64,000 nt of DNA from Lentzea fradiae (GTDB lineage Bacteria > Actinomycetota > Actinomycetes > Mycobacteriales > Pseudonocardiaceae): contig NZ_FNCC01000007.1 in assembly GCF_900100955.1 (NCBI RefSeq), positions 419,437 to 483,436 on the forward strand, given 5' to 3'. Position numbers and translations under genes: made by a program. Below the pieces are notes generated by a model. It did no database searches and was not told where the DNA came from. It saw only the letters and a list, made by a program, of their open reading frames with translations. This document shows positions 1 through 8,673 of the stretch, in pieces (position 1 is the first letter of the stretch; each line of letters starts with the position of its first letter).

Positions 1-866
1 TGCGTGTGGACGGTGCGGTGCAGCTCGTGCAGCTCGCCCGTCCGTTCGGCCACCTCGGCCAGCCGGCGGCTCGCCTCGCGGCAGGCCACCTTCACCACGA
101 ACTCCGCGCGGGCCTTCGCCAGCTCCTCCTGCTCCCGCAGGTGTAGCGCGGCCTCCCGGCGGCGCCGGGTCATGGTCAGCTCGAAGAACTGCTGGGTCTT
201 GGCGCACTTGCGTTCGGAGGCGGCCTCCAGCGAGTCGCACCGCAGCGCGGCCTCGCTCAGCAACCGGTCGGCGTCGGCCTGGGCCCGCGCGACCGCCGCC
301 GCGCACTCGCGCTCGACCTCGTCGGCGCGTTCGCGTTGCCGCGCCTCCAGCTCGGCGTGGCGGCGCTCCACCTCGACCTCCTGACGCTCCATCGCCGCGG
401 CACGCGACGCGCACTCCCGGCGGGCCGCTTCGAGCTCGGCGGCGGCCTCCGCCCGCAGCGCGGCCACGTCCCGTTCGGCCTCGGCGCGCAGCTCCGCGAC
501 CTCGACCTCGGCGCGGGCGCGGAGATCGGCGCACTCCCGTTCGGTCTGCTGGCGCATCTCCGCGGTCTCGTCCTCGGCGAGCCGCAGCATGCGGTGCATC
601 CGCTCGGTGGCGCTCGCGTGCGAGCCCGACGTCGTCTCCAGCCGCTCGATCCTGGTGCGCGCCTCCTCCAGGTCGCCGCGCGTCATCTCCAGGATCTTGC
701 GCAGGTCGGCCGCCTGCGCGAGCGCCTCCGCCCGGTCGAGGCTCGTGAAGCGCAGCTGCTCCTCGAGATTCTCGATGTGCTCGATGACCTGACGCCGGTG
801 AAAACCCCGGTACACGACGTCGAATCCGGTGTGCAGCGGAACCAGTTCTTGCTCTTTTGCACCCAT
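1..866 (-). CDS. DivIVA-like coiled-coil protein (3' end outside window)
   Basis: An open minus-strand frame runs from an ATG at 866 off the left edge (288 codons visible). Its N-terminus reads MGAKEQELVPLHTGFDVVYR and continues GFHRRQVIEHIENLEEQL, which resembles the short N-terminal DivIVA/Wag31 domain (G-[YF]-x4-V-D/E-x-[FI]). Nearly all the rest is Ala/Glu/Arg-rich heptad sequence with no membrane segment, i.e. a long cytoplasmic coiled coil. DivIVA-type proteins mark curved membrane and organise polar growth or septation in actinobacteria. The N-terminal match is short, so another coiled-coil scaffold is possible. It is divergent from the DegV gene. Confidence 0.6.
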   Translation of the reverse strand, partial: MGAKEQELVPLHTGFDVVYRGFHRRQVIEHIENLEEQLRFTSLDRAEALAQAADLRKILEMTRGDLEEARTRIERLETTSGSHASATERMHRMLRLAEDETAEMRQQTERECADLRARAEVEVAELRAEAERDVAALRAEAAAELEAARRECASRAAAMERQEVEVERRHAELEARQRERADEVERECAAAVARAQADADRLLSEAALRCDSLEAASERKCAKTQQFFELTMTRRRREAALHLREQEELAKARAEFVVKVACREASRRLAEVAERTGELHELHRTVHT

Positions 867-1182
867 GGTCACCTACTCGTTCAACCAGGCAGAAGATTGT
901 GCGGAGCTTACCCACGACCAGCGCCGATGAGCAGCGTCGACAATGGGCGAAACGGTTCGCGAGGCCGCGTCCGGAAACCACTCCTTGCAGCGGAAACAAC
1001 ATGCCCGTAGATCAAACTCAAACAACGGTCAGTCACCCGATGGTGTCAAGTTCGGCGACTTTCCGACGAACTCACTCCGTGCGTTCGTTGTGCACGGAAA
1101 GCGACGACTCAGCCATAGGTCACGCTTATTGCCTTCGATCGTTGGTGGCTAGTCTCATCACGCTTCGTTAACCTTGTCGTTC
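867..1182. other. Intergenic region between divergent genes
   Basis: About 316 bases separate the DivIVA-like gene and degV, which are transcribed away from each other, so it should carry both promoters. It is less GC-rich than its surroundings. I see no clear -35/-10 pair, hairpin or repeat; the short frames here overlap each other and have no ribosome site. Confidence 0.5.
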
Positions 1183-2025
1183 GTGCCCTCACGAGTAGCC
1201 GTCGTCACCGACTCGACCGCTTCGCTCCCCGCGCGCCTGGCCGAGAGGTTCGGCATCATCACGGTCCCGATGCAGCTCAAGATCGGGCCGGATCTCCTGG
1301 ACGACGGCACGGTGCGCACGGACCGGCTGGTCGCCGCGATGCAGGAGCAGGTCCCGGTCGAGCCGCAGCCCCCCGCCCCCGACGCGTTCTTCTGGGCCTA
1401 CCAGGACGCATGGGCCAGGGGCGCGGAGACGATCGTGTCCCTGCACGTGACGGAGCGGCTCTCCCCCGCGGCGGAGGCGGCGAAGCAGGCCGCCGCCAGG
1501 TCGCGCGTGCCGGTGTTCGTCGTCGACACGCAGTCCGCCGGCATGACGCTCGGGTTCGCCGCGGTCGCCGCGGCGCGGATCGCGCAGTCCGGCGGCACCG
1601 CCGAGAACGCGCGCAGCATCGCCGAGGAGCGCAGCCGCGCGTCGACCGTGCTCATCTACGTCGACACGCTGCACTACCTGCGCAAGGCGGGCCGGGTCAG
1701 CGCGACGGCGAAGCTGCTCGGCGACACCCTGTCGGTCAAGCCCCTGCTCACCGTCTCGCAGGGGGTCATCACGCCGGTCGACAAGGCGTTCGGCAAGGAC
1801 AGGGCGCTGGCGAAGCTCGTCGACCGGGCCGTGGCGCTCGCCTACGGGCGCGACGTCGACCTCGCGGTGGAGCACTTCGCCGCCGAGCAGGACGGCCACC
1901 AGCTCCTCGAGATGCTGCGCAAGCGGATCCCGCACGCCCGCGACGTCGTCCTGACGCAGGTCAGCGCGGCGTTGGGAGCGAACATCGGCCCGGGGGCCCT
2001 CACCGTGACGGTCTCGCCGTACTGA
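1183..2025 (+). CDS. DegV family fatty-acid-binding protein
   Basis: 280 residues from GTG 1183, chosen because the protein then begins directly at the family's first strand (VAVVTDSTASLP); a TTG at 1174 is in frame but less likely. DegV proteins bind a fatty-acyl chain between two alpha/beta lobes and pass it to acyl kinases or other enzymes. Typical features are the VVTDST start, SAGMTLGFA in the middle and LRKAGRVSATAKLLGDTLSVKPLL near residues 165-190. Only 30 bases separate it from the methyltransferase behind it. In M. tuberculosis a DegV gene (Rv2417c, from memory) sits next to other MGLP genes, so a role tied to acylated polysaccharide is suggested, not shown. Confidence 0.9.
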   Translation: MPSRVAVVTDSTASLPARLAERFGIITVPMQLKIGPDLLDDGTVRTDRLVAAMQEQVPVEPQPPAPDAFFWAYQDAWARGAETIVSLHVTERLSPAAEAAKQAAARSRVPVFVVDTQSAGMTLGFAAVAAARIAQSGGTAENARSIAEERSRASTVLIYVDTLHYLRKAGRVSATAKLLGDTLSVKPLLTVSQGVITPVDKAFGKDRALAKLVDRAVALAYGRDVDLAVEHFAAEQDGHQLLEMLRKRIPHARDVVLTQVSAALGANIGPGALTVTVSPY

Positions 2026-2055
2026 CCTGCACTACTGACAAGTAACCTGGCGGGC

Positions 2056-2784
2056 GTGACCCTCCCCCTGACCGGCGAACGCACGGTGCCCGGCATCGCG
2101 GAAGAGAATTATTGGTTCAGGCGCCACGAGGCCGCATATCTACACCTCATCGGCCACTGTGCGGACGCCGTCGTGCTGGAGGCCGGGTGCGGCGAGGGCT
2201 ACGGCGCCCAGCTGATCCGCACGGTCGCGCGGCGGGTGATCGCGCTCGACTACGACGAGCTGACGTCACAGCACGTGGCGAGCACCTACCCGCAACTGGA
2301 CGTGCTGCGCGGGAACCTCGCGATGCTGCCGTTGCGCGACGAGAGCGTGGACGTGGTGGCGAACCTGCAGGTCATCGAGCACCTGTGGGACCAGGAGGGG
2401 TTCCTCGCGGAGTGCCGGCGCGTGCTGCGTCCCGGCGGGACGCTCATCGTGACGACGCCGAACAGGCTCACGTTCTCGCCGGGTCAGGACACGCCGCTCA
2501 ACCCGTTCCACACCAGGGAGCTCGCACCGTCCGAACTGGACGAGATGCTGCGCGAGGCTGGTTTCCGCGTTGACGAACTGACGGGGCTGCGGCACGGCCG
2601 AAGGCTTGACACGCTCCTGAACGGACAGATCATCGACGCACAGGTCGAGGTCGCCCTGTCCGGCGCGCCGTGGCCGGCCGAGCTGAAGGAGGCGGTGGAG
2701 TCGGTGACGGTGCAGGACTTCGACATCACGCCCGACGACATGGACACGTCCCTGGACCTGGTGGCCGTGGCGGTGCGCACATGA
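2056..2784 (+). CDS. SAM-dependent methyltransferase, Rv3030-like
   Basis: 242 residues from GTG 2056; TAACCT at 2043-2048 lies 7 bases before it, the spacing of a leaderless transcript. Class I methyltransferase: motif I VLEAGCGEGYG (about residue 37), an acidic IALDYDE, and VVANLQVIEHLW, followed by an LRPGG loop. Its stop overlaps the next start (ATGA at 2781-2784), so it is translationally coupled to the GH57 branching enzyme and then the GT4 gene. In mycobacteria the same three-gene order (Rv3030-3031-3032) makes the 6-O-methylglucose lipopolysaccharide, where this enzyme is the proposed sugar O-methyltransferase. Substrate here is inferred from order. Confidence 0.8.
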   Translation: MTLPLTGERTVPGIAEENYWFRRHEAAYLHLIGHCADAVVLEAGCGEGYGAQLIRTVARRVIALDYDELTSQHVASTYPQLDVLRGNLAMLPLRDESVDVVANLQVIEHLWDQEGFLAECRRVLRPGGTLIVTTPNRLTFSPGQDTPLNPFHTRELAPSELDEMLREAGFRVDELTGLRHGRRLDTLLNGQIIDAQVEVALSGAPWPAELKEAVESVTVQDFDITPDDMDTSLDLVAVAVRT

Positions 2785-4247
2785 CCGGCCGCACCACCAC
2801 CGAGGGCACGTTCTGCCTGGTCCTGCACAGCCACCTGCCCTGGCTCGCGCACCACGGCACGTGGCCGGTCGGCGAGGAGTGGCTCTACCAGGCGTGGGCG
2901 CACTCGTACCTGCCCGTCGTGGACATGCTGCGCCGCTTCGCCGACGAGGGCCGCACCGACGTGCTGACGCTCGGCGTCACGCCGGTGCTGGCCGCCCAGC
3001 TCGACGACCCGTACAGCCTGCGCGGCGCGCACGACTGGCTCGGCAACTGGCACCTGCGCTCCCACTACGCGGCACGGCGGCTGCCCGAGCTGGCCTCCTA
3101 CGAGCACCGCGCGTCGTCGTGGGCGCTGGAGCAGTTCGAGACGCACTGGCGGCACGGGTTCTCGCCGATCCTGCGGTCCCTTGTGGACTCCTCGACGATC
3201 GAGCTGCTCGGCGGACCGGCGACGCATCCGTTCCAGCCGCTGCTGGACCCGCGGGTGCGGTCGTTCGCGCTGCGGACCGGTCTGGACGACACCGCGCTGC
3301 GGATCGGCCGTGCGCCGGAAGGCATCTGGGCACCCGAGTGCGGCTACTCGCCCGGCATGGAGGAGGGCTACGCGGCGGCGGGCGTGCGGCGGTTCATGGT
3401 GGACGGCCCCGCCCTGCACGGCGACACCTCGGCGGCGCGTCCCGTGGGATCGTCGGACGTGCTCGCGTTCGGCCGCGACCTCGAAGTCTCGTACCGGGTG
3501 TGGTCGCCGAAGGTCGGCTACCCCGGCGACGCGGCCTACCGGGATTTTCACACCTTCGACCACCCGACGGGCCTCAAGCCGTCGCGCGTGACGGGCAAGG
3601 GCGTCGCACCGGAGGACAAGCGCCCATACGAACCGCAGCTCGCACGTGAAGCGATCTCCCGGCACGTGGAGGACTTCGTCGAGACGGTCGTGCGGCGGTT
3701 GCGCGCGATCGACGGTGGTCTCGTCGTGGCCGCCTACGACACCGAGCTGTACGGACACTGGTGGCACGAAGGTCCGATGTGGCTGGAACAGGTGCTGCGC
3801 GCGCTGCCGGAAGCCGGTGTGCGCGTCACGACCCTGCGCGGCGCCGTCGAAGCCGGTCACGTGGGCACGCCGGTCGAGCTGCCCGCGTCGTCGTGGGGCA
3901 GCGGCAAGGACTGGCGGGTCTGGGACGGGGCGCAGGTGGCGGACATCGTGTCGCTGAACGCGTCGGTGCAGCAGGAGCTGCTGGGCCTCGACTTCTCGTC
4001 GGACGTGCGGGACCCGGTGCTCGACCAGGCGGTGCGCGAGGCGATGCTGGCGCTGTCGAGCGACTGGGCGTTCATGGTCACCAAGGACTCGGCGGCCGAC
4101 TACGCCCGGTACCGCGCGAAGATTCACAGCGACCGCTTCAGCGAGCTCGCCGCTTTGGCGCGCGGCGGTCGAGGACGTGCGAGAGCGGCGGAACTCCGCG
4201 CGGCAGACGGCCCGTTCGGCCACCTGGACGCGCGAGGAATGAGGTAA
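2781..4247 (+). CDS. GH57 alpha-1,4-glucan branching enzyme, Rv3031-like
   Basis: 488 residues from ATG 2781. Family GH57/DUF1957: N-terminal motif LVLHSHLPWLAHHG, then GIWAPECGYSPGMEEGY (Glu near residue 186, the expected nucleophile) and VAAYDTELYGHWWHEG (Asp near 320, the expected acid/base), and the C-terminal helical segment with SSDWAFMVTKDS. It should cut an alpha-1,4 chain and rejoin it as an alpha-1,6 branch. It is coupled to the methyltransferase upstream and followed after 4 bases by the GT4 gene. The window also has a GH13 branching enzyme (glgB), so this one probably serves a dedicated methylated glucan. It begins near the family start with no signal peptide, so it is cytoplasmic. 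Confidence 0.9.
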   Translation: MTGRTTTEGTFCLVLHSHLPWLAHHGTWPVGEEWLYQAWAHSYLPVVDMLRRFADEGRTDVLTLGVTPVLAAQLDDPYSLRGAHDWLGNWHLRSHYAARRLPELASYEHRASSWALEQFETHWRHGFSPILRSLVDSSTIELLGGPATHPFQPLLDPRVRSFALRTGLDDTALRIGRAPEGIWAPECGYSPGMEEGYAAAGVRRFMVDGPALHGDTSAARPVGSSDVLAFGRDLEVSYRVWSPKVGYPGDAAYRDFHTFDHPTGLKPSRVTGKGVAPEDKRPYEPQLAREAISRHVEDFVETVVRRLRAIDGGLVVAAYDTELYGHWWHEGPMWLEQVLRALPEAGVRVTTLRGAVEAGHVGTPVELPASSWGSGKDWRVWDGAQVADIVSLNASVQQELLGLDFSSDVRDPVLDQAVREAMLALSSDWAFMVTKDSAADYARYRAKIHSDRFSELAALARGGRGRARAAELRAADGPFGHLDARGMR

Positions 4248-4251
4248 CGGG

Positions 4252-5499
4252 ATGCGCGTGCTGATGTTGTCGTGGGAGTACCCGCCGGTGGTGGTCGGCG
4301 GGCTGGGCAGGCACGTCCACGCGCTCGCGACACAGCTGGCCGCGCAGGGGCACGACGTCGTGGTGCTGTGCCGGCAGCCCTCCGGCACCGACGCGGTCAC
4401 GCACCCGACCACCGACGTGGTCAGCGAAGGCGTGCGCCTGGTCCGCGTGGCCGAGGACCCCGCGCACTTCGTGTTCGAGAAGGACCTCCTGGCGTGGACC
4501 CTCGCGATGGGCCACGCGATGACCCGCGCCGGACTGGCGCTCGGCTCGTGGCGCCCCGACGTCGTGCACGCCCACGACTGGCTCGTCGCCCACCCGGCCG
4601 TCGCCCTCGCCGAGGCGTTCGGCGTGCCGCTGGTGGCGACCGTCCACGCCACCGAGGCAGGCCGCCACTCCGGCTGGCTGTCCCACCCGCTCAACCAGCA
4701 GGTCCACTCCGTCGAGTGGTGGCTCGCGAACCGCGCCGACTCCCTGATCACCTGCTCGTCCGCGATGCGCGGCGAGGTGGCGCACCTGTTCGACGTGGAC
4801 ACCGCCGACGTCTCCGTGCTGCACAACGGCATCGAGCCGGGCGGCTGGAAAGTGCGCCCCGCCGACGTCGCCAAGGCCCGCCGCACCTACTCCCCGCACG
4901 GCGACCCGCTGCTGCTGTTCTTCGGCAGGATCGAGTGGGAGAAGGGCATCCAGGACCTGATCGCCGCCCTCCCCCGCATCCGCCGCACCCACCGCGGCAC
5001 CCGCGTGGTCGTGGCGGGCGGCGGCTCGCAGACCGAATGGCTTCGCGACCAAGCCCGCAAGCACCGCGTCCTGCGCGCAGTGGAGTTCGTCGGCCACCTC
5101 TCCGACCGAACGCTCGCAGCACTCCTGACCGCGGCGAACGCCGTCGTCCTCCCGTCCCGCTACGAACCGTTCGGCATCGTCGCCCTGGAAGCAGCCGCGG
5201 CCGGAACCCCGCTGGTCGCCTCGACCGCGGGAGGACTCGGCGAGGTGGTCCTGGACGGCGAGACGGGCCTGTCGTTCGCCCCCGGCGACGTGGACGGCCT
5301 GACCAGAGCCGTCCGCGACGTCCTCTCCGACCCCACGTCAGCCGCCACCCGCGCCCACGCCGCCAAGGCCCGCCTGGCGTCCGACTTCAACTGGTCGACG
5401 ATCGCCGAGGACACCGCCACCGTCTACGCGGCAGCCCGAGTACGCCCCCCACGCGTGCTGGGCCGCCCGAAGATCGCCACCGGCAACCTCTTCACCTGA
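4252..5499 (+). CDS. GT4 alpha-glucosyltransferase, Rv3032/GlgM-like
   Basis: 415 residues from ATG 4252, with GAGGTAACGG just before it. GT-B fold: N-terminal donor-independent loop MLSWEYPPVVVGGLGRH, catalytic-domain HAHDWL, FFGRIEWEKGI at the start of the nucleotide domain, and the retaining-GT signature SRYEPFGIVALEA. It should extend alpha-1,4-glucan from a nucleotide sugar. Both Rv3032 (MGLP main-chain enzyme) and GlgM/GlgA-type maltose-1-phosphate synthases have this architecture and nearly this length; position after the GH57 and methyltransferase genes favours the Rv3032 role. No glgC is visible in the window. Confidence 0.88.
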   Translation: MRVLMLSWEYPPVVVGGLGRHVHALATQLAAQGHDVVVLCRQPSGTDAVTHPTTDVVSEGVRLVRVAEDPAHFVFEKDLLAWTLAMGHAMTRAGLALGSWRPDVVHAHDWLVAHPAVALAEAFGVPLVATVHATEAGRHSGWLSHPLNQQVHSVEWWLANRADSLITCSSAMRGEVAHLFDVDTADVSVLHNGIEPGGWKVRPADVAKARRTYSPHGDPLLLFFGRIEWEKGIQDLIAALPRIRRTHRGTRVVVAGGGSQTEWLRDQARKHRVLRAVEFVGHLSDRTLAALLTAANAVVLPSRYEPFGIVALEAAAAGTPLVASTAGGLGEVVLDGETGLSFAPGDVDGLTRAVRDVLSDPTSAATRAHAAKARLASDFNWSTIAEDTATVYAAARVRPPRVLGRPKIATGNLFT

Positions 5500-5528
5500 C
5501 ACTCCGCTTTCCGGACACCCGGCGTTCG

Positions 5529-5549
5529 GACGCCTCACGCCGAGGCGTC
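5529..5549. terminator. Hairpin between convergent genes
   Basis: Perfect 8-bp inverted repeat GACGCCTC / GAGGCGTC with a 5-base loop. It overlaps the stop codon of the acyltransferase and lies 30 bases past the GT4 stop. A bidirectional terminator is likely, but there is no T-run. Confidence 0.5.
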
Positions 5550-6296
5550 GGACGCTTCCTCGGTCCGCCGGGCCAAAGCCTCCTTGGCCTTGCGGGCCAT
5601 GTCCGCGATATCGGCCCGCCGCTGGGCGTCCGCCTCGTAGTCGGCCCGCCGGTCCCGCACCACCCTGGCCGGCATGCCGACCGCGATCTTGAAGTCCGGC
5701 ACGTCCCCCCGGACAACGGCGTGCGCCCCCAGCACACACCCCCGCCCGACCCGAGTCCCGCGCAACACCGTCACCTTCGTCCCGAGCCAGCAGTCCGGCC
5801 CGATCCGCACCGGCGACTTCACGATCCCCTGGTCCTTGATCGGCAGGGTGATGTCCTCGGTCTTGTGGTCGAAGTCGCAGATGTAGACCCAGTCCGCCAC
5901 CAGACTCGACGCGCCGATCTCGACGTCGAGGTAGCAGTTGACCGTGTTGTCCTTCCCGAACACGACCTTGTCGCCGATCCGCAACGACCCCTCGTGACAC
6001 CGGATGGCGTTGCCGTCCCCGATGTGCACCCACCGCCCGATCTCCAGCCGCCCGTACCCCGGCCGGGCCATCACGTCGACCCGCTTGCCGAAGAACACCA
6101 TGCCGCGCAGCACCACGTGCGGGTTGAGCAGCCGGAACTTCAGCAGCCGCCAGTACCGCACCAGGTACCAGGGGGTGTAGGCGCGGTGGCGCAGGACCCA
6201 GCGCAACGACGCCATCGTGAGAAAACGCGCCTGCATCGGGTCCCGGCGCGACCTGCGCCAGCGAGTCCAGACAGGTGCGCCCCACATCGAAGTCAT
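5535..6296 (-). CDS. Hexapeptide-repeat acyltransferase, Rv3034c-like
   Basis: 253 residues from ATG 6296; TAGAGT lies 6 bases upstream, consistent with a leaderless mRNA, and there is no Shine-Dalgarno. From about residue 60 to 215 the protein consists of left-handed beta-helix hexapeptide repeats (for example IGDGNAI, IGDKVVFG, IGPDCWLGTKVTVLRG, VGRGCVLGAHAVVRGD), ending VGMPARVVRDRR, which is the LbetaH acetyl/acyltransferase fold. A charged helical tail follows. It is convergent with the methyltransferase/GH57/GT4 operon. In mycobacteria Rv3034c holds this place and is a suggested acyltransferase for MGLP; donor and acceptor are not proven. Confidence 0.82.
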   Translation of the reverse strand: MTSMWGAPVWTRWRRSRRDPMQARFLTMASLRWVLRHRAYTPWYLVRYWRLLKFRLLNPHVVLRGMVFFGKRVDVMARPGYGRLEIGRWVHIGDGNAIRCHEGSLRIGDKVVFGKDNTVNCYLDVEIGASSLVADWVYICDFDHKTEDITLPIKDQGIVKSPVRIGPDCWLGTKVTVLRGTRVGRGCVLGAHAVVRGDVPDFKIAVGMPARVVRDRRADYEADAQRRADIADMARKAKEALARRTEEASDASA

Positions 6297-7116
6297 GTGA
6301 GAACTCTAGCTTTCGACCTGCGGCGGGATCGACCAGCCCTCGGTCTGACCTGCTAGTTTGCCACTTGTCGCGTCCGGTCCGATCCGGTCCGTTCTGAACC
6401 TCAGACGGCCTGGAGACGGCCTCGAAGTTGATCATAGTGCTCCCTCGTGCCCGCTCACTCGTGCGGACCGAGGGGCCGTACTGGCATGGCACGGACGGCT
6501 CGACGAAGGTCGGGCGAGGCTGGCGGCGGCACGGAACGACGGCGTCAGGTGAACTGGCTCGGCGGTCGCCTGCTTGGTGACCTGGGTCCGGCGGTTCATA
6601 GAACGGACAGCCTCCGCCTCAAGCTCGTACAGGCCCCAGAGGGCGAACTGTCCGGCGGGAGCGTGGTGGCGGCGTCTTCATCGTCGGCGCTCCTGCAGTC
6701 GAGTTACTGGCCTTGGTGAGGCGGTGGCTACTCGCCCCCGCTCCCTCGGCCCTGGCCGCAGTCAGCACCGTGTCGGCGGCGGCACGGGTGGGTCTTGGCC
6801 CATCGCGTAGCGACGCCGTAGGCGCTCTTGATACCGGCGGCATGGCGTTAACGATCTGGCCCCGTGGGAGGAGTCAGCGTCTGTATGCTGCGCGTTCACG
6901 ACTGATGCCGCGGTGAGGCGGCCCCGGCTTCTTGGGATGCGCGGTCGGCGGCGGCGCGCCTTGATCCTATAAAGCCTATTCGACAGCTACACAAAAGGAC
7001 AACTTCGCGTTTCGCGCTGGTACTTGACATCGCCGACTACAGCTTCGATCGTCTCGTCATCGCAGCACCAGATGAAGGATCAGTCCACACTCGTGATCCA
7101 ACGGTCGAACGCAGTC
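6297..7116. other. 820-bp stretch with no confident gene
   Basis: Only short overlapping frames without ribosome sites occur here. A minus-strand reading near 6570-6660 gives a protein-like segment (QFALWGLYELEAEAV) that stops soon after, which may be the remains of a gene. 6960-7110 is markedly less GC-rich. A 35-bp repeat copy lies at 6798-6832. The region marks the left boundary of the accessory stretch. Confidence 0.5.
6798..6832. repeat. Double mini-hairpin repeat, copy 1
   Basis: 35 bases matching 11556-11590 with three differences. It contains two adjacent 4-bp hairpins, TCGC-GTA-GCGA (6803-6813) and CGCC-GTA-GGCG (6814-6824). In the other copy both three-base loops are GAA, while the stems are unchanged. 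This looks like a REP-type intergenic element. Confidence 0.65.
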
Positions 7117-7776
7117 TTAGCTAACCATCCTCCAGGTCCCACAGCCACGGGTAGTGAATGCGCCATCAGACGGCGAAACCACGACTTCTAGCTCCCTCGC
7201 AGCTGTCACAAACTGGTTATCGATTATAGACCCATCGCGAGCAGTTCGTTCCCAGTAGCAGTTTTCAATGATCCCGGAAACGCGATACCGACCCGGCTTA
7301 ATGTCCTCCGGAACAAAGAATGATCCGCCAGAATATCCACGCTTAACCGCTCCATTGACGGCATCTTCAAGCAGCGGAACGTGCTGCGGACAGAAGATCG
7401 GAACACCTGACTCAAAGATTGGTTTTTCATTTTTCCATTCGATTTCCATTCTTTCACCATGACTGAGCCCTGAGACCTCCTCTGGGCCGTCGAATTCCTT
7501 GCAGATATGCTTCACATAACTCGCCGGGCCACTGTACTCGCCCCCCGAACTGCGAAAGTCGCCGGGAGTCGCCCAGCCTTCCTTAATAGCGCGTGCGTCA
7601 AACTCTTGCTCTGGCGTAGAAGGCTGCACCGTAGTTGTCGTGGTGACCATTGCAGCAACCGTGGTCGTCGCCGCAGGCGACGAAGGTGCCTGCACGTCCA
7701 TAGCGGCAGGCGATGAAGAACACGCCACCAGAAGACCACCCGCACACACCAACACCCCAAAAGCCTGCCGCTTCAT
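7117..7776 (-). CDS. Secreted lipoprotein, function unknown
   Basis: 219 residues from ATG 7776, chosen over GTG 7782 because AAGGAG is 5 bases before the ATG and would overlap the GTG. A lipobox (GLLVACS, Cys about residue 19) follows a hydrophobic stretch, so it should be an exported lipoprotein. A Thr/Pro/Ala-rich linker leads to a C-terminal domain with FVPEDIKPGRYRVSG, CYWERTARDG and a final GCGTW; this pattern recurs in actinobacterial secreted proteins without known function. The gene is visibly less GC-rich than the flanking operons, with AAA/ATT-type codons, which suggests acquisition. Confidence 0.75.
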   Translation of the reverse strand: MKRQAFGVLVCAGGLLVACSSSPAAMDVQAPSSPAATTTVAAMVTTTTTVQPSTPEQEFDARAIKEGWATPGDFRSSGGEYSGPASYVKHICKEFDGPEEVSGLSHGERMEIEWKNEKPIFESGVPIFCPQHVPLLEDAVNGAVKRGYSGGSFFVPEDIKPGRYRVSGIIENCYWERTARDGSIIDNQFVTAARELEVVVSPSDGAFTTRGCGTWRMVS

Positions 7777-7866
7777 CTGCACTCCTTAGTTTCCAAGCAG
7801 ATCGCATCCACGATGTCGCTTGTTACAGGAGTCCGCAGTACGACGCTCAACACAACCGAAGTTCAG

Positions 7867-8673
7867 CTAATCAAGCAAGGAGGAGGTCGACTGCACAAGC
7901 GAGAGAAGTTGATCCGAAATTCCCGGAGCGACCGCAACAGTATCCGGAGAGTTGATGTTGTGCGTCGCACCAGTGCTATCCATCACCAAGGCCCCCGACT
8001 CACGCGCAATCAAAATTCCCGCCGCGAGATCCAAGGTATTGTTCGAAAGAACGATCGCAGCGTCTACACGCCCCTCAGCCAGCCAGACCAGATCATGCGC
8101 AGCGGATCCGAACATGCGGACACGCTCGACCTGCGCCGCAAGTTTCGCAGTAAGCTTGATTCGCTCACGATTCTTCTTCGAAGCGTCCTTACCAATCGCA
8201 TAGTCCCCCATAGCCACGATCGATTTTGACAACTCAGTTGTCTCGCTCACCGACATCTTTTTACCATTGACGAAAGCGCCGTTTCCGACGACCGCAGAGT
8301 AGTGTAGATCAAAGTACGGCAAGGAAACCGCCGCGACTAGGGCGCGACCGCCACGCATCAGAACCAAAGAAATTCCACATAGCGGTATTCCATGGACGAA
8401 GTTCGCGGTGCCGTCTATGGGATCGAGACCCCATATACAAGCGCCTTCAGCCCCCGAACCGCTACGGCCTTCTTCTTCGCCAACGAAATCGATATCCGGC
8501 GTAGCCTCGGCAAGGTACTTACGAATCTCGTGTTCGATTCTCACGTCCACGTCGGTGAAAGTGTCGCGGTCGGCCTTCTCTGTGACCGTTTCCGGGCGGC
8601 CTGTCCTGATCAGCTCATGACCGATGCGGACAGCCTTCCTGGCTACATCCGCCAGGTGGTCGAGCTGGTACAT
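7867..8673 (-). CDS. Inositol monophosphatase family protein
   Basis: 268 residues from ATG 8673, with GGGAGG 7 bases upstream. Metal-site motifs of the family are present: VGEEEGR (about residue 65), GLDPIDGTANFVHG (about 85-98) and LDLAAGILIARESGA near residue 220. These Mg-dependent phosphatases act on inositol-1-phosphate, histidinol-phosphate, PAP or fructose bisphosphate; I cannot tell which. The start overlaps the stop of the regulator upstream by one base (TGATG), so the two are co-translated. Base composition is lower in GC than the core genes, like the lipoprotein next to it. Confidence 0.88.
   Translation of the reverse strand: MYQLDHLADVARKAVRIGHELIRTGRPETVTEKADRDTFTDVDVRIEHEIRKYLAEATPDIDFVGEEEGRSGSGAEGACIWGLDPIDGTANFVHGIPLCGISLVLMRGGRALVAAVSLPYFDLHYSAVVGNGAFVNGKKMSVSETTELSKSIVAMGDYAIGKDASKKNRERIKLTAKLAAQVERVRMFGSAAHDLVWLAEGRVDAAIVLSNNTLDLAAGILIARESGALVMDSTGATHNINSPDTVAVAPGISDQLLSLVQSTSSLLD

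Noticed and set aside
1189..1935. Long minus-strand frame opposite degV
   Set aside because: Arg/Gly/Asp-rich shadow with no family features; the plus strand encodes a clear DegV protein.
2484..4886. 800-codon minus-strand frame
   Set aside because: Spans three well-supported plus-strand genes and has the composition of a GC-rich antisense frame.
6358..6916. Several overlapping short plus-strand frames
   Set aside because: No ribosome sites, no recognisable domain, mutually overlapping; treated as non-coding or decayed DNA.
7024..7046. TTGACA promoter-like hexamer on the plus strand
   Set aside because: No matching -10 at the right spacing and no plus-strand gene follows.
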